Below, piece by piece: positions 16,377 to 24,299 of a DNA stretch of 64,000 nucleotides (position 1 is the stretch's first letter; each line of letters starts with the position of its first letter). The stretch covers positions 1 through 64,000 of the forward strand of contig NZ_BMRF01000015.1 of NCBI RefSeq assembly GCF_014648495.1. Reading direction: 5' to 3'. The position numbers were made by a program, and so were the translations under genes. Under the pieces are notes generated by a model that saw only the letters and a program-made list of their open reading frames with translations, was not told the DNA's origin and made no database searches. The DNA is from Actinomadura cremea. GTDB lineage: Bacteria; Actinomycetota; Actinomycetes; Streptosporangiales; Streptosporangiaceae.

Positions 16377-16757
16377 TCAGGGGCGCGGCATCAGTGACGC
16401 GTCCGGGTGGTCCACCATCTCGTGCTCCTCGCGCCGGATCCGCTCGCGCCCCCACTCGCCCAGCGGTTCCAGCGCCTTGTTGAGCGCGCGGCCGTGCTCG
16501 GTCAGGGTGTACTCCACCCGGGGCGGCACCTCCGCGTAGACCTTGCGATGAACCAGGCCGTCCTTCTCCATCTCGCGCAGGTGCTGGGTCAGCATCTTCT
16601 CGCTCACGCCCGGCAGGCCGCGGCGCAGTTCCGCGAAGCGCCTGGTGCCGAGCTCGGCCAGCTCCCAGAGGATCAGGCCCTTCCACTTACCGCTGACCAC
16701 GTCCAGGGCCGCGTCGATCCCGCAGATGTACGGGCCGCACCTCGCGGGCTTCACCAT
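16377..16757 (-). CDS. HxlR-family transcriptional regulator
   Basis: 126 residues. The winged-helix HxlR fold shows an N-terminal cysteine (CGPYICGIDAALDVVSGKWKGLILWEL), then RRFAELRRGLPGVSEKMLTQHLREMEKDGLVHRKVYAEVPPRVEYTLTEHG, the family signature. Family members sense small molecules, aldehydes or redox state and control a divergent gene. Here the divergent gene encodes an imine-reductase-like enzyme, with dyads between them. ATG 16757 is preferred because GAGG lies 7 bases upstream; a GTG one codon earlier is possible. Confidence 0.92.
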   Translation of the reverse strand: MVKPARCGPYICGIDAALDVVSGKWKGLILWELAELGTRRFAELRRGLPGVSEKMLTQHLREMEKDGLVHRKVYAEVPPRVEYTLTEHGRALNKALEPLGEWGRERIRREEHEMVDHPDASLMPRP

Positions 16758-16769
16758 CACCGCACCTCA

Positions 16770-16809
16770 CTTACTCAAAGGTAAGTACCCCAGTAAATAG
16801 TAGGTACTT
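16770..16809. promoter_or_regulatory. Probable HxlR operator region
   Basis: Two dyads overlap in the divergent intergenic region. CTTAC (16770-16774) pairs with GTAAG (16781-16785), and AAGTACC (16783-16789) with GGTACTT (16803-16809). Placement between a regulator gene and its divergent neighbour is typical for HxlR autoregulation. Binding itself is inferred. Confidence 0.55.
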
Positions 16810-16872
16810 CCCCATCACTCTGAACGGTTCCAGCATGGAAGAACCTGCTCGACAACTCAAGGAGCCACTTCC

Positions 16873-17745
16873 ATGACAGATGTGCACGCCCCCGTCGCCA
16901 TGATCGGGCTCGGCGCGATGGGACGGGCGCTGGTCGCCGCGCTGCTCGATGCCGACCGGCCCGTCACGGTGTGGAACCGGACGCCCGGCAGAGCGGGCGA
17001 ACTGGTCGAACGCGGCGCCGTCGAGGCGGGGACGATCCAGGACGCGGTGACCGCGGGCGGCCCGGTGGTCGTCTGCCTCTTCGACCACGCCTCGGTGCAC
17101 GAGGCCCTCGACCCGGTGGCCGGTGCGCTGCGCGGCCGCATGCTGGTGAACCTCACGACCACGACCCCGGACGAGGCACGGGAACTCGCGGAGTGGGCGG
17201 CCGGGCACGGGATCGAGTACCTCGACGGCGCGATCATGGCGACGCCGCCCATGATCGGCGTCCCGGGCGCGCAGATCCTCTACAGCGGGTCCCGCGAAGT
17301 GTTCGACGAGCATCGCGCGCTGTTGGACCTGTGGGCGTCCAGTGCCTACGACGGTCCGGACGCCGGGATGGCGTCGCTGTTCGATCTGGCGATCCTGTCG
17401 GGCATGTACCCGCTGTTCGCCGGGTTCCTGCACGGCGCCGCGATGGTCCGGTCCGCGGGTGTCACGGCGGCCGAGTTCGCCGAACGCGCCGCCCCCTTCC
17501 TCGCCGCGATGACCGGTTCCTTCTCCCACATGGCGAAGGTCGTGGACGGCGGAGACTACGGCGCGCCCCTGCAGAGCCTGGAGTGGAGCGTCACCGCACT
17601 CGACACCATCGCGCGGGGGAGCCGCGAGCAGGGCGTCAACCCGGTCCCGGTCGACATGGTCAGAACGCTCGCCCAACGGCAGATCGACGAGGGGCACGGA
17701 TCCGACGACTTCGACCGGATCATCGAGTCCATGCGCCGCTCCTGA
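16873..17745 (+). CDS. Imine-reductase-like NADP-dependent oxidoreductase
   Basis: 290 residues, typical length. N-terminal Rossmann fold with IGLGAMGRAL (about 11-20) and VTVWNRTPGRAGEL (about 31-44), the NADPH motif. The imine-reductase signature block DGAIMATPPMIG ... ILYSGSREVFDEHRALL (about 118-151) and DAGMASLFDLAILSGMYPLFAGFLHGAA (about 163-190) is present, with Asp171 where the family has a catalytic Asp or Tyr. Such enzymes reduce cyclic imines; the natural substrate is generally unknown. A beta-hydroxyacid dehydrogenase role is the main alternative, but its catalytic lysine motif is not seen. AAGGAG lies shortly before the ATG. It is divergent from, and probably controlled by, the HxlR gene. 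Confidence 0.85.
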   Translation: MTDVHAPVAMIGLGAMGRALVAALLDADRPVTVWNRTPGRAGELVERGAVEAGTIQDAVTAGGPVVVCLFDHASVHEALDPVAGALRGRMLVNLTTTTPDEARELAEWAAGHGIEYLDGAIMATPPMIGVPGAQILYSGSREVFDEHRALLDLWASSAYDGPDAGMASLFDLAILSGMYPLFAGFLHGAAMVRSAGVTAAEFAERAAPFLAAMTGSFSHMAKVVDGGDYGAPLQSLEWSVTALDTIARGSREQGVNPVPVDMVRTLAQRQIDEGHGSDDFDRIIESMRRS

Positions 17746-18333
17746 CCCCCGCCCGGCCCGGGGGCACCGCCACCGCCGTTCTCCACGCCCGCCGCCGTTC
17801 TCCACGCCCGCCGCCGGGGTCTCCGCCACCGCCGGGGTCTCCGCCACCGCCGGCCTCCATGGGCCGTCGCGTGCCGTGCCGCCGCGCCCAGGGGCGCCGG
17901 TGGCTCTGGCGGCGCCGTGTTCCGGGGTCGCCGCCGCGGCCTCCGGCGCCCTGCCGCCTCCGGCGCTTCGTGCACCGGGTGCCGCTGACGTCTCCAGCCC
18001 GCTGCGGTCCCGGACCGCAGCGGGGTGGAGACGCCGTGGGTCCGGCGCTGCCGTCCTCATGTGCGCCGCCGTGCTTTCCGGGGTTCCCGACGCGCTGTGG
18101 TGGCCGCCCGGGTTCGGCGCCGATGTGCTCGGGCGTTGCCGTGGTCATCGGCTGGTGCTTGCTCGTTGACTGCGGTCTCCGCGTGGTCCTGTCGCCGATT
18201 GCGTGGGGCTTTGAGCCGACCTCTCGGCGGATTTTCGTTGCATGTCTCATTGGTGAATTCTTTCTGGACAGACGCGACGCGTGTGGCGATTCGGGGGGTG
18301 GGGCTGCCAGCCTGGAAGGCCCCGCCGCCTTTG
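17746..18333. other. Repeat-bearing spacer without a clear gene
   Basis: Almost 600 bases between the oxidoreductase and the PstS-like gene. The left part is pyrimidine-rich and contains the tandem repeats listed separately. Composition falls towards 18180-18330, where AT-rich stretches could hold the promoter of the next gene. No frame here shows a known domain. Confidence 0.5.
17773..17848. repeat. Two adjacent perfect tandem repeats (19 bp x2, 18 bp x2)
   Basis: CCGCCGTTCTCCACGCCCG occurs at 17773-17791 and again at 17792-17810. GCCGGGGTCTCCGCCACC occurs at 17813-17830 and 17831-17848, with a degenerate third start after it. The units share no spacer, so this is not a CRISPR array. It is probably a slippage-prone minisatellite. 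Confidence 0.85.
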
Positions 18334-19968
18334 ATGCCTGCAGAAAAGAAAACAACGGTGAGCTTCGGTTTCGAATGGGACTTCGGCTCGATCGTCGCCG
18401 CCCTCAGCGTGGCGATCCCCTTCATGGCGTTCGTGTGGGAGTTCGTCGTCGTCCGGCGCAAGCGGCTCGGGTACCGCGTGCAGATGGACACGCTCGCGAC
18501 GGACACCGCGCACGCCCCGAGTGCGGACGTGCTCGCGCGGATGCACGACGACGGCAGGCGGCTCAGCGAGCCGTCGTTCGTCCTGCTGCGGGTCGAGAAC
18601 GCCGGTCTGACGGAGATCGTCGAGGGCGACTACCTGACGCCGCAGAACGACTGGACCGGCATACGGGTCACCTTCCGGGACCGCCGGGTCGTCGGCCTGG
18701 CGGTGACCGAACTCAGCCAGCCGGAATTGCGCGACTTCTTCATCGCCCAGGTCGACGGCGTCACCACGGAGGCCGAGGGATTCGGGATCAGCGTGGAGGA
18801 GGGCGCGGGCGTCATCCGGCTACCGAAGGTGAAGCTCAACACCGGCGCGCATTACAAGGTGCTGGCGGTGCTCGAGCGCAGTTCCGGGAGCCCCGGCGAC
18901 CGTTTCTCCAAGCCGGTGTTCCGCGCGGACGTGGCCGGGAGGTCCAACCGCTGGGTCCGTTGGGTCTCCCGGTTGAAACTGGCCCGGACCGAGAGCCACT
19001 CCTTCGCCTCCCGGCCGGCGCTGGTGGGCATCGCGCTGCTGACGACGGCGGTTCTCGCGCAGTCGAGCATCGCGCTGTTCTGGCGCGGGACGCCTCCGCC
19101 GCTGGACTGCGTCGGCGGCACTCTGCACCTGCACGGATCCACCGCGTTCGCTCCCGCGGTGACGGAGGCGGCCGAGAGGTACGTCGAGTTGTGCGGCGGG
19201 AAGGGGGCCGCCATCCCGGTGGGGCCCGGGACCTTCCAGGGCAGCACGGAAGGGGTCCGCGCGCTGGACGGCGCCGGGGCGGGGATCTCCGGCGGTGCGG
19301 GCCTCGGCGACCACGTCGCCTTCACCGACGGACGGGCGGTGGGCGATCGTCCGCAGTTGCTGGCCCGGCCGGTCGCGTACTCCCTGTTCACCCTCGTGGT
19401 CAGCAAGGAGGCGAAGGTGCAGAACCTGTCGTTGCAGCAGGTACGCGACATCTACGCCGAGGAGATCACGAACTGGTCGGAGGTCGGCGGTGCGTCCGTC
19501 CCGATCCGGCTCGTCAACCGGCACCGCGGCTCCGGCACCCGGACGGCTCTGGTGGAGCGCGTGCTGGACGGCGAGGACGTCCCGGAGGCCACCGCGGGCG
19601 ACTGCGCGGCGCTGGCACGCGGCGAGCCGGGCGGCTGCGAGGTCGGCGGCACCGAGACGCTGCTGCAGGAGATCGCGGACGTCCCGGGCGCCCTCGGGTA
19701 CAGCGAGGCGAGCAGTGCGGCGACCGCCCGGGACGCTGTCCAGGTGCGCATCGACGGCGTTCCGGCGACGCTGGGCGGTGTCGAGGACGGGCGGTACCCG
19801 TACTGGCAGATCGAGTTCGCCTACACCTACGGGGAGCCGCCCGCGGATTCCATCGCCGCGGCCTTCCTGCGCTTCCTCACCGACCAGGGCGGCAAGGACG
19901 TCCTGCGCGAGTTCGGGGACCGGCCGTGCTCGGAGACGCGGTTCCCGCTGCTGTGCGAGCCGGCGTGA
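18334..19968 (+). CDS. Membrane-anchored protein with PstS-like substrate-binding domain
   Basis: 544 residues. N-terminal membrane helix (about 14-36), then a 190-residue beta-rich domain (about 40-220) with no catalytic motif I know, a second membrane helix (about 231-252, LVGIALLTTAVLAQSSIALFW), and a C-terminal periplasmic-binding domain (about 262-544). The latter has PstS features: HLHGSTAFAPAVTEAAERY, SLQQVRDIYAEEITNWSEVGG and RHRGSGTRTALVERVL. By topology the first domain is cytosolic and the binding domain extracellular, so the protein could pass an anion-binding signal inward; no ABC permease or ATPase adjoins it. The start ATG 18334 is tentative; GTG 18358 is an alternative. Confidence 0.65.
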   Translation: MPAEKKTTVSFGFEWDFGSIVAALSVAIPFMAFVWEFVVVRRKRLGYRVQMDTLATDTAHAPSADVLARMHDDGRRLSEPSFVLLRVENAGLTEIVEGDYLTPQNDWTGIRVTFRDRRVVGLAVTELSQPELRDFFIAQVDGVTTEAEGFGISVEEGAGVIRLPKVKLNTGAHYKVLAVLERSSGSPGDRFSKPVFRADVAGRSNRWVRWVSRLKLARTESHSFASRPALVGIALLTTAVLAQSSIALFWRGTPPPLDCVGGTLHLHGSTAFAPAVTEAAERYVELCGGKGAAIPVGPGTFQGSTEGVRALDGAGAGISGGAGLGDHVAFTDGRAVGDRPQLLARPVAYSLFTLVVSKEAKVQNLSLQQVRDIYAEEITNWSEVGGASVPIRLVNRHRGSGTRTALVERVLDGEDVPEATAGDCAALARGEPGGCEVGGTETLLQEIADVPGALGYSEASSAATARDAVQVRIDGVPATLGGVEDGRYPYWQIEFAYTYGEPPADSIAAAFLRFLTDQGGKDVLREFGDRPCSETRFPLLCEPA

Positions 19969-21186
19969 CTAGCGGCGGACGTCCAGCCAGACGAGGCGGT
20001 GGTCGGAGCCGGGGAACGGGTACGTGCCGGTGAGCCGGGAGAGCGGGTCGGACGAGACCGGCCAGAACACGCCGCCGCCGAGGGTGCGCGTACCCCGGGA
20101 CGGCAGAACGTAGTCGACCCGCAGGTTGCCCGGCATGGAGTCCGCGAAGTCGGCCGTGTCGTGGCGCGGGTCGCCCGCGTGGTCGAGGTTCGCGCCGCCC
20201 TGCGCGGCGGCCTCGGCGGCCCCGCCGCTGGACGGCACCGACGACGCGTCGACGCGGGGGTTGGCGAGCAGCTGGTGGATCGCGCCGTCGTGGCTGTCGC
20301 CGTCGGCGGGGTCCGCGTTCTGGTCGCCGGCGATGACGAACCGGGCGCCGGGCGGCAGGCCGCCGCGCCGCCCGCGGTCGTCGTAGACGTAGCGGCCCTG
20401 GAGGGGGCGGACGTAGTCCGCCCAGAACCGGATCTCGTCGTGGTTGCGCCGCCCGTTGCGGTCCTCGGCGCCGTCGAAGGACGGCGGCGTCGGGTGGCTG
20501 ACGAGGAAGTGCACGGTGCGGTGGCCCAGCCTGACGGGCACGTCCCAGTGGCTCTTGGACGACAGCCGGAGCTTCTCCAGCTCGTCGGGCCCGTACCAGT
20601 CGGACGGGGTGTGCGTGGTCGGGTCGTCCGGTAGTGCGGCGCCCGGCATGTCCTTCCAGAGGAACTTCTGGAACGTGCGGATGTGCCGGTGGTCGATGGG
20701 ATGGCGGGAGTAGACGACCATGCCGTACTGGCCCGGGAACATGCCGTAGCCGTACGCGTCCTGCCCGTAGGCGTCCGAGCCGGGCTCGGTGACCACCCGG
20801 CCGTCGTTGTCGAGGTCGAGGCCGGAGGCGACGCCGGTGTTGCTCGGCGCCGTGTAGCGGTAGCGGTACCGGATCGGCTCCGCGTCGTTCTGGCCGACCG
20901 ACAGGTAGTTGTCCTGGAAGAGCCGGGCGGCCTCGCCGCGCCGGTCGTAGTCGAACTCGTTGACCAGCAGGACGTCCGGGCGGGCCCGCTGGACGGTCTC
21001 CGCGACCGTCCGGGCCTGCGCGTCGGAGCGGGTGGACAGGTCGGCGACGAGTTCGCCCGCCGTCCCCCGGTTCAGCGACGCGTTGAACGTGGCGAACCGG
21101 ACGTCGTGCGGACGTCCGGCGTGCGCGGGCGGGGCGACGACCGTCGCCGCGGCCGCGAGCGCCACGGTGACACCGGCTCGGATCAT
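19969..21186 (-). CDS. Secreted endonuclease/exonuclease/phosphatase-family protein
   Basis: 405 residues. Signal peptide (about 1-23, ending AHA) then an EEP domain: VRFATFNASLNRG (about 29-41) with the metal Asn, DVLLVNEFDYD (about 70-80) with the metal Glu, FVIAGDQNADPADGDSHDGA with Asp-x-Asn, and a C-terminal GSDHRLVWLDV with the catalytic Asp-His. The family includes DNases, sphingomyelinases and phosphoinositide phosphatases; this one is exported and its substrate is not evident. It starts 10 bases downstream of the phytase-like gene and is probably cotranscribed, which suggests scavenging of extracellular phosphoesters. Confidence 0.88.
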   Translation of the reverse strand: MIRAGVTVALAAAATVVAPPAHAGRPHDVRFATFNASLNRGTAGELVADLSTRSDAQARTVAETVQRARPDVLLVNEFDYDRRGEAARLFQDNYLSVGQNDAEPIRYRYRYTAPSNTGVASGLDLDNDGRVVTEPGSDAYGQDAYGYGMFPGQYGMVVYSRHPIDHRHIRTFQKFLWKDMPGAALPDDPTTHTPSDWYGPDELEKLRLSSKSHWDVPVRLGHRTVHFLVSHPTPPSFDGAEDRNGRRNHDEIRFWADYVRPLQGRYVYDDRGRRGGLPPGARFVIAGDQNADPADGDSHDGAIHQLLANPRVDASSVPSSGGAAEAAAQGGANLDHAGDPRHDTADFADSMPGNLRVDYVLPSRGTRTLGGGVFWPVSSDPLSRLTGTYPFPGSDHRLVWLDVRR

Positions 21187-21196
21187 GGGCACTCCC

Positions 21197-22255
21197 TCAG
21201 GTTCGCACGGCCAGCGCGTAGACGCGGGTGATCTGCGCGGCGCCGCCGTTGTCGTCCGAGACGAGGTACAGGACGCGACGACCGTGCCAGGTGCGGCCGC
21301 CGAGCGCCATGCCCTCGACGTTGTCGAGCAGCGGGTTGGGCTGCGGCTGCTTCGCGGTGGCGCCGGAGGGCGGGCAGGTGACGAGGTCGACCAGGAGGCG
21401 TTTGCGCAGCGCGGACGACGGCTCGGCGGGACGCGAGGTGACGTCCTTCGCGCCGCGCGTCGACGTCCGGTAGACGCGCACGGTGTTGCCGGCGCCGGAC
21501 GTCCATCCGCGTTCCAGGGCGAGGAGGCCGCCGTCCCGCAGCGCCACCAGTTCGACCAGGCCGAGGCCGGGGTCGGGCCGGTAGGCGTACTGGGCCGCCG
21601 GACGGTACGCGCCGCCGGAGCGTCCGGCGTAGCGGACGATGCGGTTGGCGCCGTCGCCCGCCAGCGCACCCTCCATCCCGGCGTACAGGGTCCGGCCGTC
21701 CGGCGTGGCGGTGAGCGCCTCGAACGTCTGGTTGCCGGTGGCGTCGCCCGCCGGAGCGACCCGGAACCGTTCGGGGACGGGCAGTTCGGCGCGCTGCCGG
21801 CCGTCCCGTCCGTCGAACCGGCGGATGGACGGCTCGGTCTCCGAACCGACGAGGACCGTCCGGCCGCCCCGCTCGACGACCAGGCCCTCGCCGTCGAGGT
21901 CGGCGCCGGTGTACGGGGTGCCGTCGGGCCGCCTGAGGGTCGTGACGCCGCGCGCCGCCGCGTGCAGCCCGCGGTGCCGCGGCCGCAGCGAGAGGTCGTA
22001 CATCCGGGCCGGGGTGGTGCCGATGTTGTCGACGAGCGCGACGGCGCGGCCGGGGCGGGTGACGTCCAGGGCCGAGAGCCCGGCGACGGCCGTCCCGTCC
22101 AGGCTCGTCTTGTCGAGGGCGTCGGAGAAGCCCAGCAGCGAGGCCGACGGCGAGCACGCCGCGGCCCGGGGCGGGGCCGACGCCGCGGCGGGGGCGGCGA
22201 GACCGCCGCCGAGCAGCAGCCCGGCGGCGGGGACGAGCAACCTACGTGACCACAT
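21197..22255 (-). CDS. Secreted esterase-like activity of phytase family protein
   Basis: 352 residues. A signal peptide (about 1-25, LLVPAAGLLLGGGLAAPAAA) precedes a beta-propeller-like body. Recognisable blocks are GLSALDV, TTLRRPDGTPYTGADLDGEGLVV (about 105-127), GNQTFEALTATPDGRTLYAGMEG (about 170-192) and LLDNVEGMALGGR (about 310-322), the pattern of the Phytase-like/esterase-like family. The true reaction is not established for most members. ATG 22255 was chosen because GGAGG lies 6 bases upstream; a longer start at 22309 would hide the signal peptide. Operon with the EEP-family gene. Confidence 0.82.
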   Translation of the reverse strand: MWSRRLLVPAAGLLLGGGLAAPAAASAPPRAAACSPSASLLGFSDALDKTSLDGTAVAGLSALDVTRPGRAVALVDNIGTTPARMYDLSLRPRHRGLHAAARGVTTLRRPDGTPYTGADLDGEGLVVERGGRTVLVGSETEPSIRRFDGRDGRQRAELPVPERFRVAPAGDATGNQTFEALTATPDGRTLYAGMEGALAGDGANRIVRYAGRSGGAYRPAAQYAYRPDPGLGLVELVALRDGGLLALERGWTSGAGNTVRVYRTSTRGAKDVTSRPAEPSSALRKRLLVDLVTCPPSGATAKQPQPNPLLDNVEGMALGGRTWHGRRVLYLVSDDNGGAAQITRVYALAVRT

Positions 22256-22487
22256 GTCGGCCTCCCGGGGAACGCATCGCCCGTGAGCGTAGGGCCGCCG
22301 CCCGAGCATGATCGAAGCTCCCGCCGAACATCAGGTGAACGCCCGCCTCCCGTGCGGGACGGGCGATTTCGCCGATGTGCGGGGGTGGCGCCGGTCCTAC
22401 GGTCTCGGGCTGACCGGGCCCGCACGCCATGGGGCCGGGTCGAGACTCGTTCCCCCTGCGCCCTCGGGCGCGAAAAGAGGCTCAGCC

Positions 22488-23150
22488 ATGTCCCATCCGA
22501 AGTCCGTACGGCGGCTCGCGGCCGCCGCCCTCGCGGGGGCCGCCGGTGCCGCGAGCCTGGCGGTGGGCACCGCCGCCGCGGCGCCCGCGGCGGCGGCCTG
22601 CTCCGACGTCGAGGTCGTCTTCGCCCGCGGGACGGGCGAGCTGCCCGGCCTCGGCATCGTGGGCACGCCGCTCGTCAGCGCGATCAGGTCGAACCTGCCC
22701 GGGAAGTCGGTGAGCTCGTACGGCGTGACCTACGCGGCCGACTACGCCCAGCTCGGCGCGGGGGCGGGCGCGACCGACATGAGCGACCGCGTCAGGTCGG
22801 TCGCGGCGTCGTGTCCGAACACGTCGTTCGTGATCGGCGGGTACTCGCAGGGCGCGAGCGTCACCGACATCGCGATCGGCATTCCGACGCTGCTGGGCAG
22901 CGGCGGGACGATCCCGGCGAACCTGGCGCCGCGCGTGAAGGCCGTGGTCGTCTACGGCAACCCGCTGCGGCTCTACGGGCAGACGGTCAACAGCGCCAGC
23001 CGGGTGTACGGGCCGAAGGCCAAGGACATCTGCAACGCCGGTGACCCGGTCTGCGGCGCGGGCGCGAACTTCTTCGCGCACCTGTCCTACCCGCTCAACG
23101 GCACCGTCGACGAGGGCGCGCGGTTCGCCGCGGGCAAGGTGCGGGGCTGA
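22488..23150 (+). CDS. Secreted cutinase-family esterase
   Basis: 220 residues. Signal peptide (about 1-37, ending in an Ala-rich run), then a cutinase alpha/beta-hydrolase domain. The nucleophile elbow is GGYSQGA (Ser120), the acid is Asp186 in AGDPVCG and the base is His198 in FFAHLSYP. Two cysteine pairs (38/109 and 182/189) match the family disulphides. It hydrolyses ester bonds of cutin, lipids or synthetic esters outside the cell. AAGAGG upstream supports the start. A shared hairpin separates it from the convergent Mrp operon. Confidence 0.93.
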   Translation: MSHPKSVRRLAAAALAGAAGAASLAVGTAAAAPAAAACSDVEVVFARGTGELPGLGIVGTPLVSAIRSNLPGKSVSSYGVTYAADYAQLGAGAGATDMSDRVRSVAASCPNTSFVIGGYSQGASVTDIAIGIPTLLGSGGTIPANLAPRVKAVVVYGNPLRLYGQTVNSASRVYGPKAKDICNAGDPVCGAGANFFAHLSYPLNGTVDEGARFAAGKVRG

Positions 23151-23155
23151 GCCGG

Positions 23156-23192
23156 CCGGACGGCCGCCGGCGCGGGCCCGGTGGCCGTCCGG
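23156..23192. terminator. Bidirectional hairpin between cutinase and Mrp operon
   Basis: CCGGACGGCC (23156-23165) pairs with GGCCGTCCGG (23183-23192) across 17 bases. It lies between two convergent stop codons and can end both transcripts. Confidence 0.75.
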
Positions 23193-23194
23193 GC

Positions 23195-23515
23195 TCACTC
23201 GGTCTCGTCGACGACCAGGCGGTCGCGGTCGAGGCCGCCGGTGCGGTAGGCGGCGGCGCCGATCGTCTGGGCGGCGACCGGGGCGGTGATCAGCTGGAAG
23301 ACGGCGACGAGCAGGAGCGGTGCGGCGTCGGTCAGCGAGTCGGCCTGGGGCGCGACGCCGCCGAGGACCAGCAGGAGGCCGATGGTCTGCGGTTTCGTCG
23401 CGGCGTGCAGGCGGCTGAGCAGGTCGGGGAAGCGCAGGGTGCCGAGCGCGCCGACGAACGAGAAGAGGGCCCCGGCGGGCAGCAGGATCGCGGTGATGAT
23501 GTCGACGGGGCTCAT
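23195..23515 (-). CDS. mnhG: Mrp Na+/H+ antiporter subunit G
   Basis: 106 residues with three membrane helices. MrpG signatures are LPAGALFSFVGALGTLRFPDLLSRLHAATKPQTIG (about 11-45), with the conserved RFPDxxxRLHA core, and the C-terminal ITAPVAAQTIGAAAYRTG. Last gene of the Mrp operon; it overlaps mnhF by four bases. It is needed for assembly of the hetero-oligomeric antiporter, which exports Na+ in exchange for protons. Confidence 0.93.
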   Translation of the reverse strand: MSPVDIITAILLPAGALFSFVGALGTLRFPDLLSRLHAATKPQTIGLLLVLGGVAPQADSLTDAAPLLLVAVFQLITAPVAAQTIGAAAYRTGGLDRDRLVVDETE

Positions 23516-23778
23516 CCGCCCTCCTCCCGTTCGCCCGCGAGGCGGGCCGCGGTGATCGAGCCGACGAAGCCGAGGACGGCGATCACGACGAGCAGGGTGG
23601 CGTTCGCCGGTTCGTCCTGGGCCGCGCCGTGGATGGCGATGCCGCTGACGAGCAGGACCGCCAGGACGTCCAGGGCCATGATGCGGTCGAACGAGGTGGG
23701 GCCGCGCAGGAGCCGGACGGTCGTCATCGCGAGGGCGGCGCTGAGGAGGCTCAGGGTCAGGGCGTAGACGGCGGTCAT
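23512..23778 (-). CDS. mnhF: Mrp Na+/H+ antiporter subunit F
   Basis: 88 residues, three hydrophobic helices. Conserved MrpF core: VRLLRGPTSFDRIMALDVLAVLLVSGIAI (about 21-49), with the RGPxxxDRxxALD motif. The start overlaps the end of mnhE by four bases and the stop overlaps mnhG, so the subunits are made in step. Confidence 0.93.
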   Translation of the reverse strand: MTAVYALTLSLLSAALAMTTVRLLRGPTSFDRIMALDVLAVLLVSGIAIHGAAQDEPANATLLVVIAVLGFVGSITAARLAGEREEGG

Positions 23779-24299
23779 GCGGGCTCCTCCGGTTCGGGCT
23801 CGCCGAGGGCGCGCAGCAGGCGGCGTTCGGTGGCGAGCAGGTCGTGCTTGACGGACTCGGCGTCGGCGGGGCCGTCGACGGGCATGCCGTGGATGAGGAA
23901 CAGCGAGTCCTCCCAGTCGATGTCGAGGACGAGCGTGCCCGGCCGCAGCGACATGCTCGTCGTGACCGCGAGGAGGACGACGTCCGACTGCGAGCGCGCG
24001 CGCACGTGGACGAGGGCTCCCCGCACGCGGCTCGGCCGCCAGAGCGCGTGCTTGCCGATGACGACGCTCGACGCGAACAGCTCCCAGGCGAACTCGAGCA
24101 CGGCCTCGGCGAGCGGGACGGGACGCAGGCGGGTGATGAACGGGACCGTGGGCAGCCGCGTGACGGCGTAGGCGCCGAACGCGACGAGGACGCCGGACAG
24201 GACGGTCGCGGCGTCGACGCGTCCCCAGAGCAGCAGCCACACGCCGAGGAGCCACACGGCCATGCCGCTGCGGGCGCCGAGGCGGCGCAGGACGTTCAT
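23775..24299 (-). CDS. mnhE: Mrp Na+/H+ antiporter subunit E
   Basis: 174 residues. Two N-terminal helices (about 14-45) and a third near 65-80, then a cytosolic domain with SQSDVVLLAVTTSMSLRPGTLVLDIDWEDSLFLIHGMPVD (about 103-142). That block contains the family motif TxSxSLxPGTxxxDI. The last 30 residues are acidic. Part of the coupled mnhACDEFG operon. Confidence 0.92.
   Translation of the reverse strand: MNVLRRLGARSGMAVWLLGVWLLLWGRVDAATVLSGVLVAFGAYAVTRLPTVPFITRLRPVPLAEAVLEFAWELFASSVVIGKHALWRPSRVRGALVHVRARSQSDVVLLAVTTSMSLRPGTLVLDIDWEDSLFLIHGMPVDGPADAESVKHDLLATERRLLRALGEPEPEEPA

Noticed and set aside
17773-17848. CRISPR-like repeats
   Set aside because: Units are only 18-19 bp, directly abutting with no spacers, and no cas genes are present.
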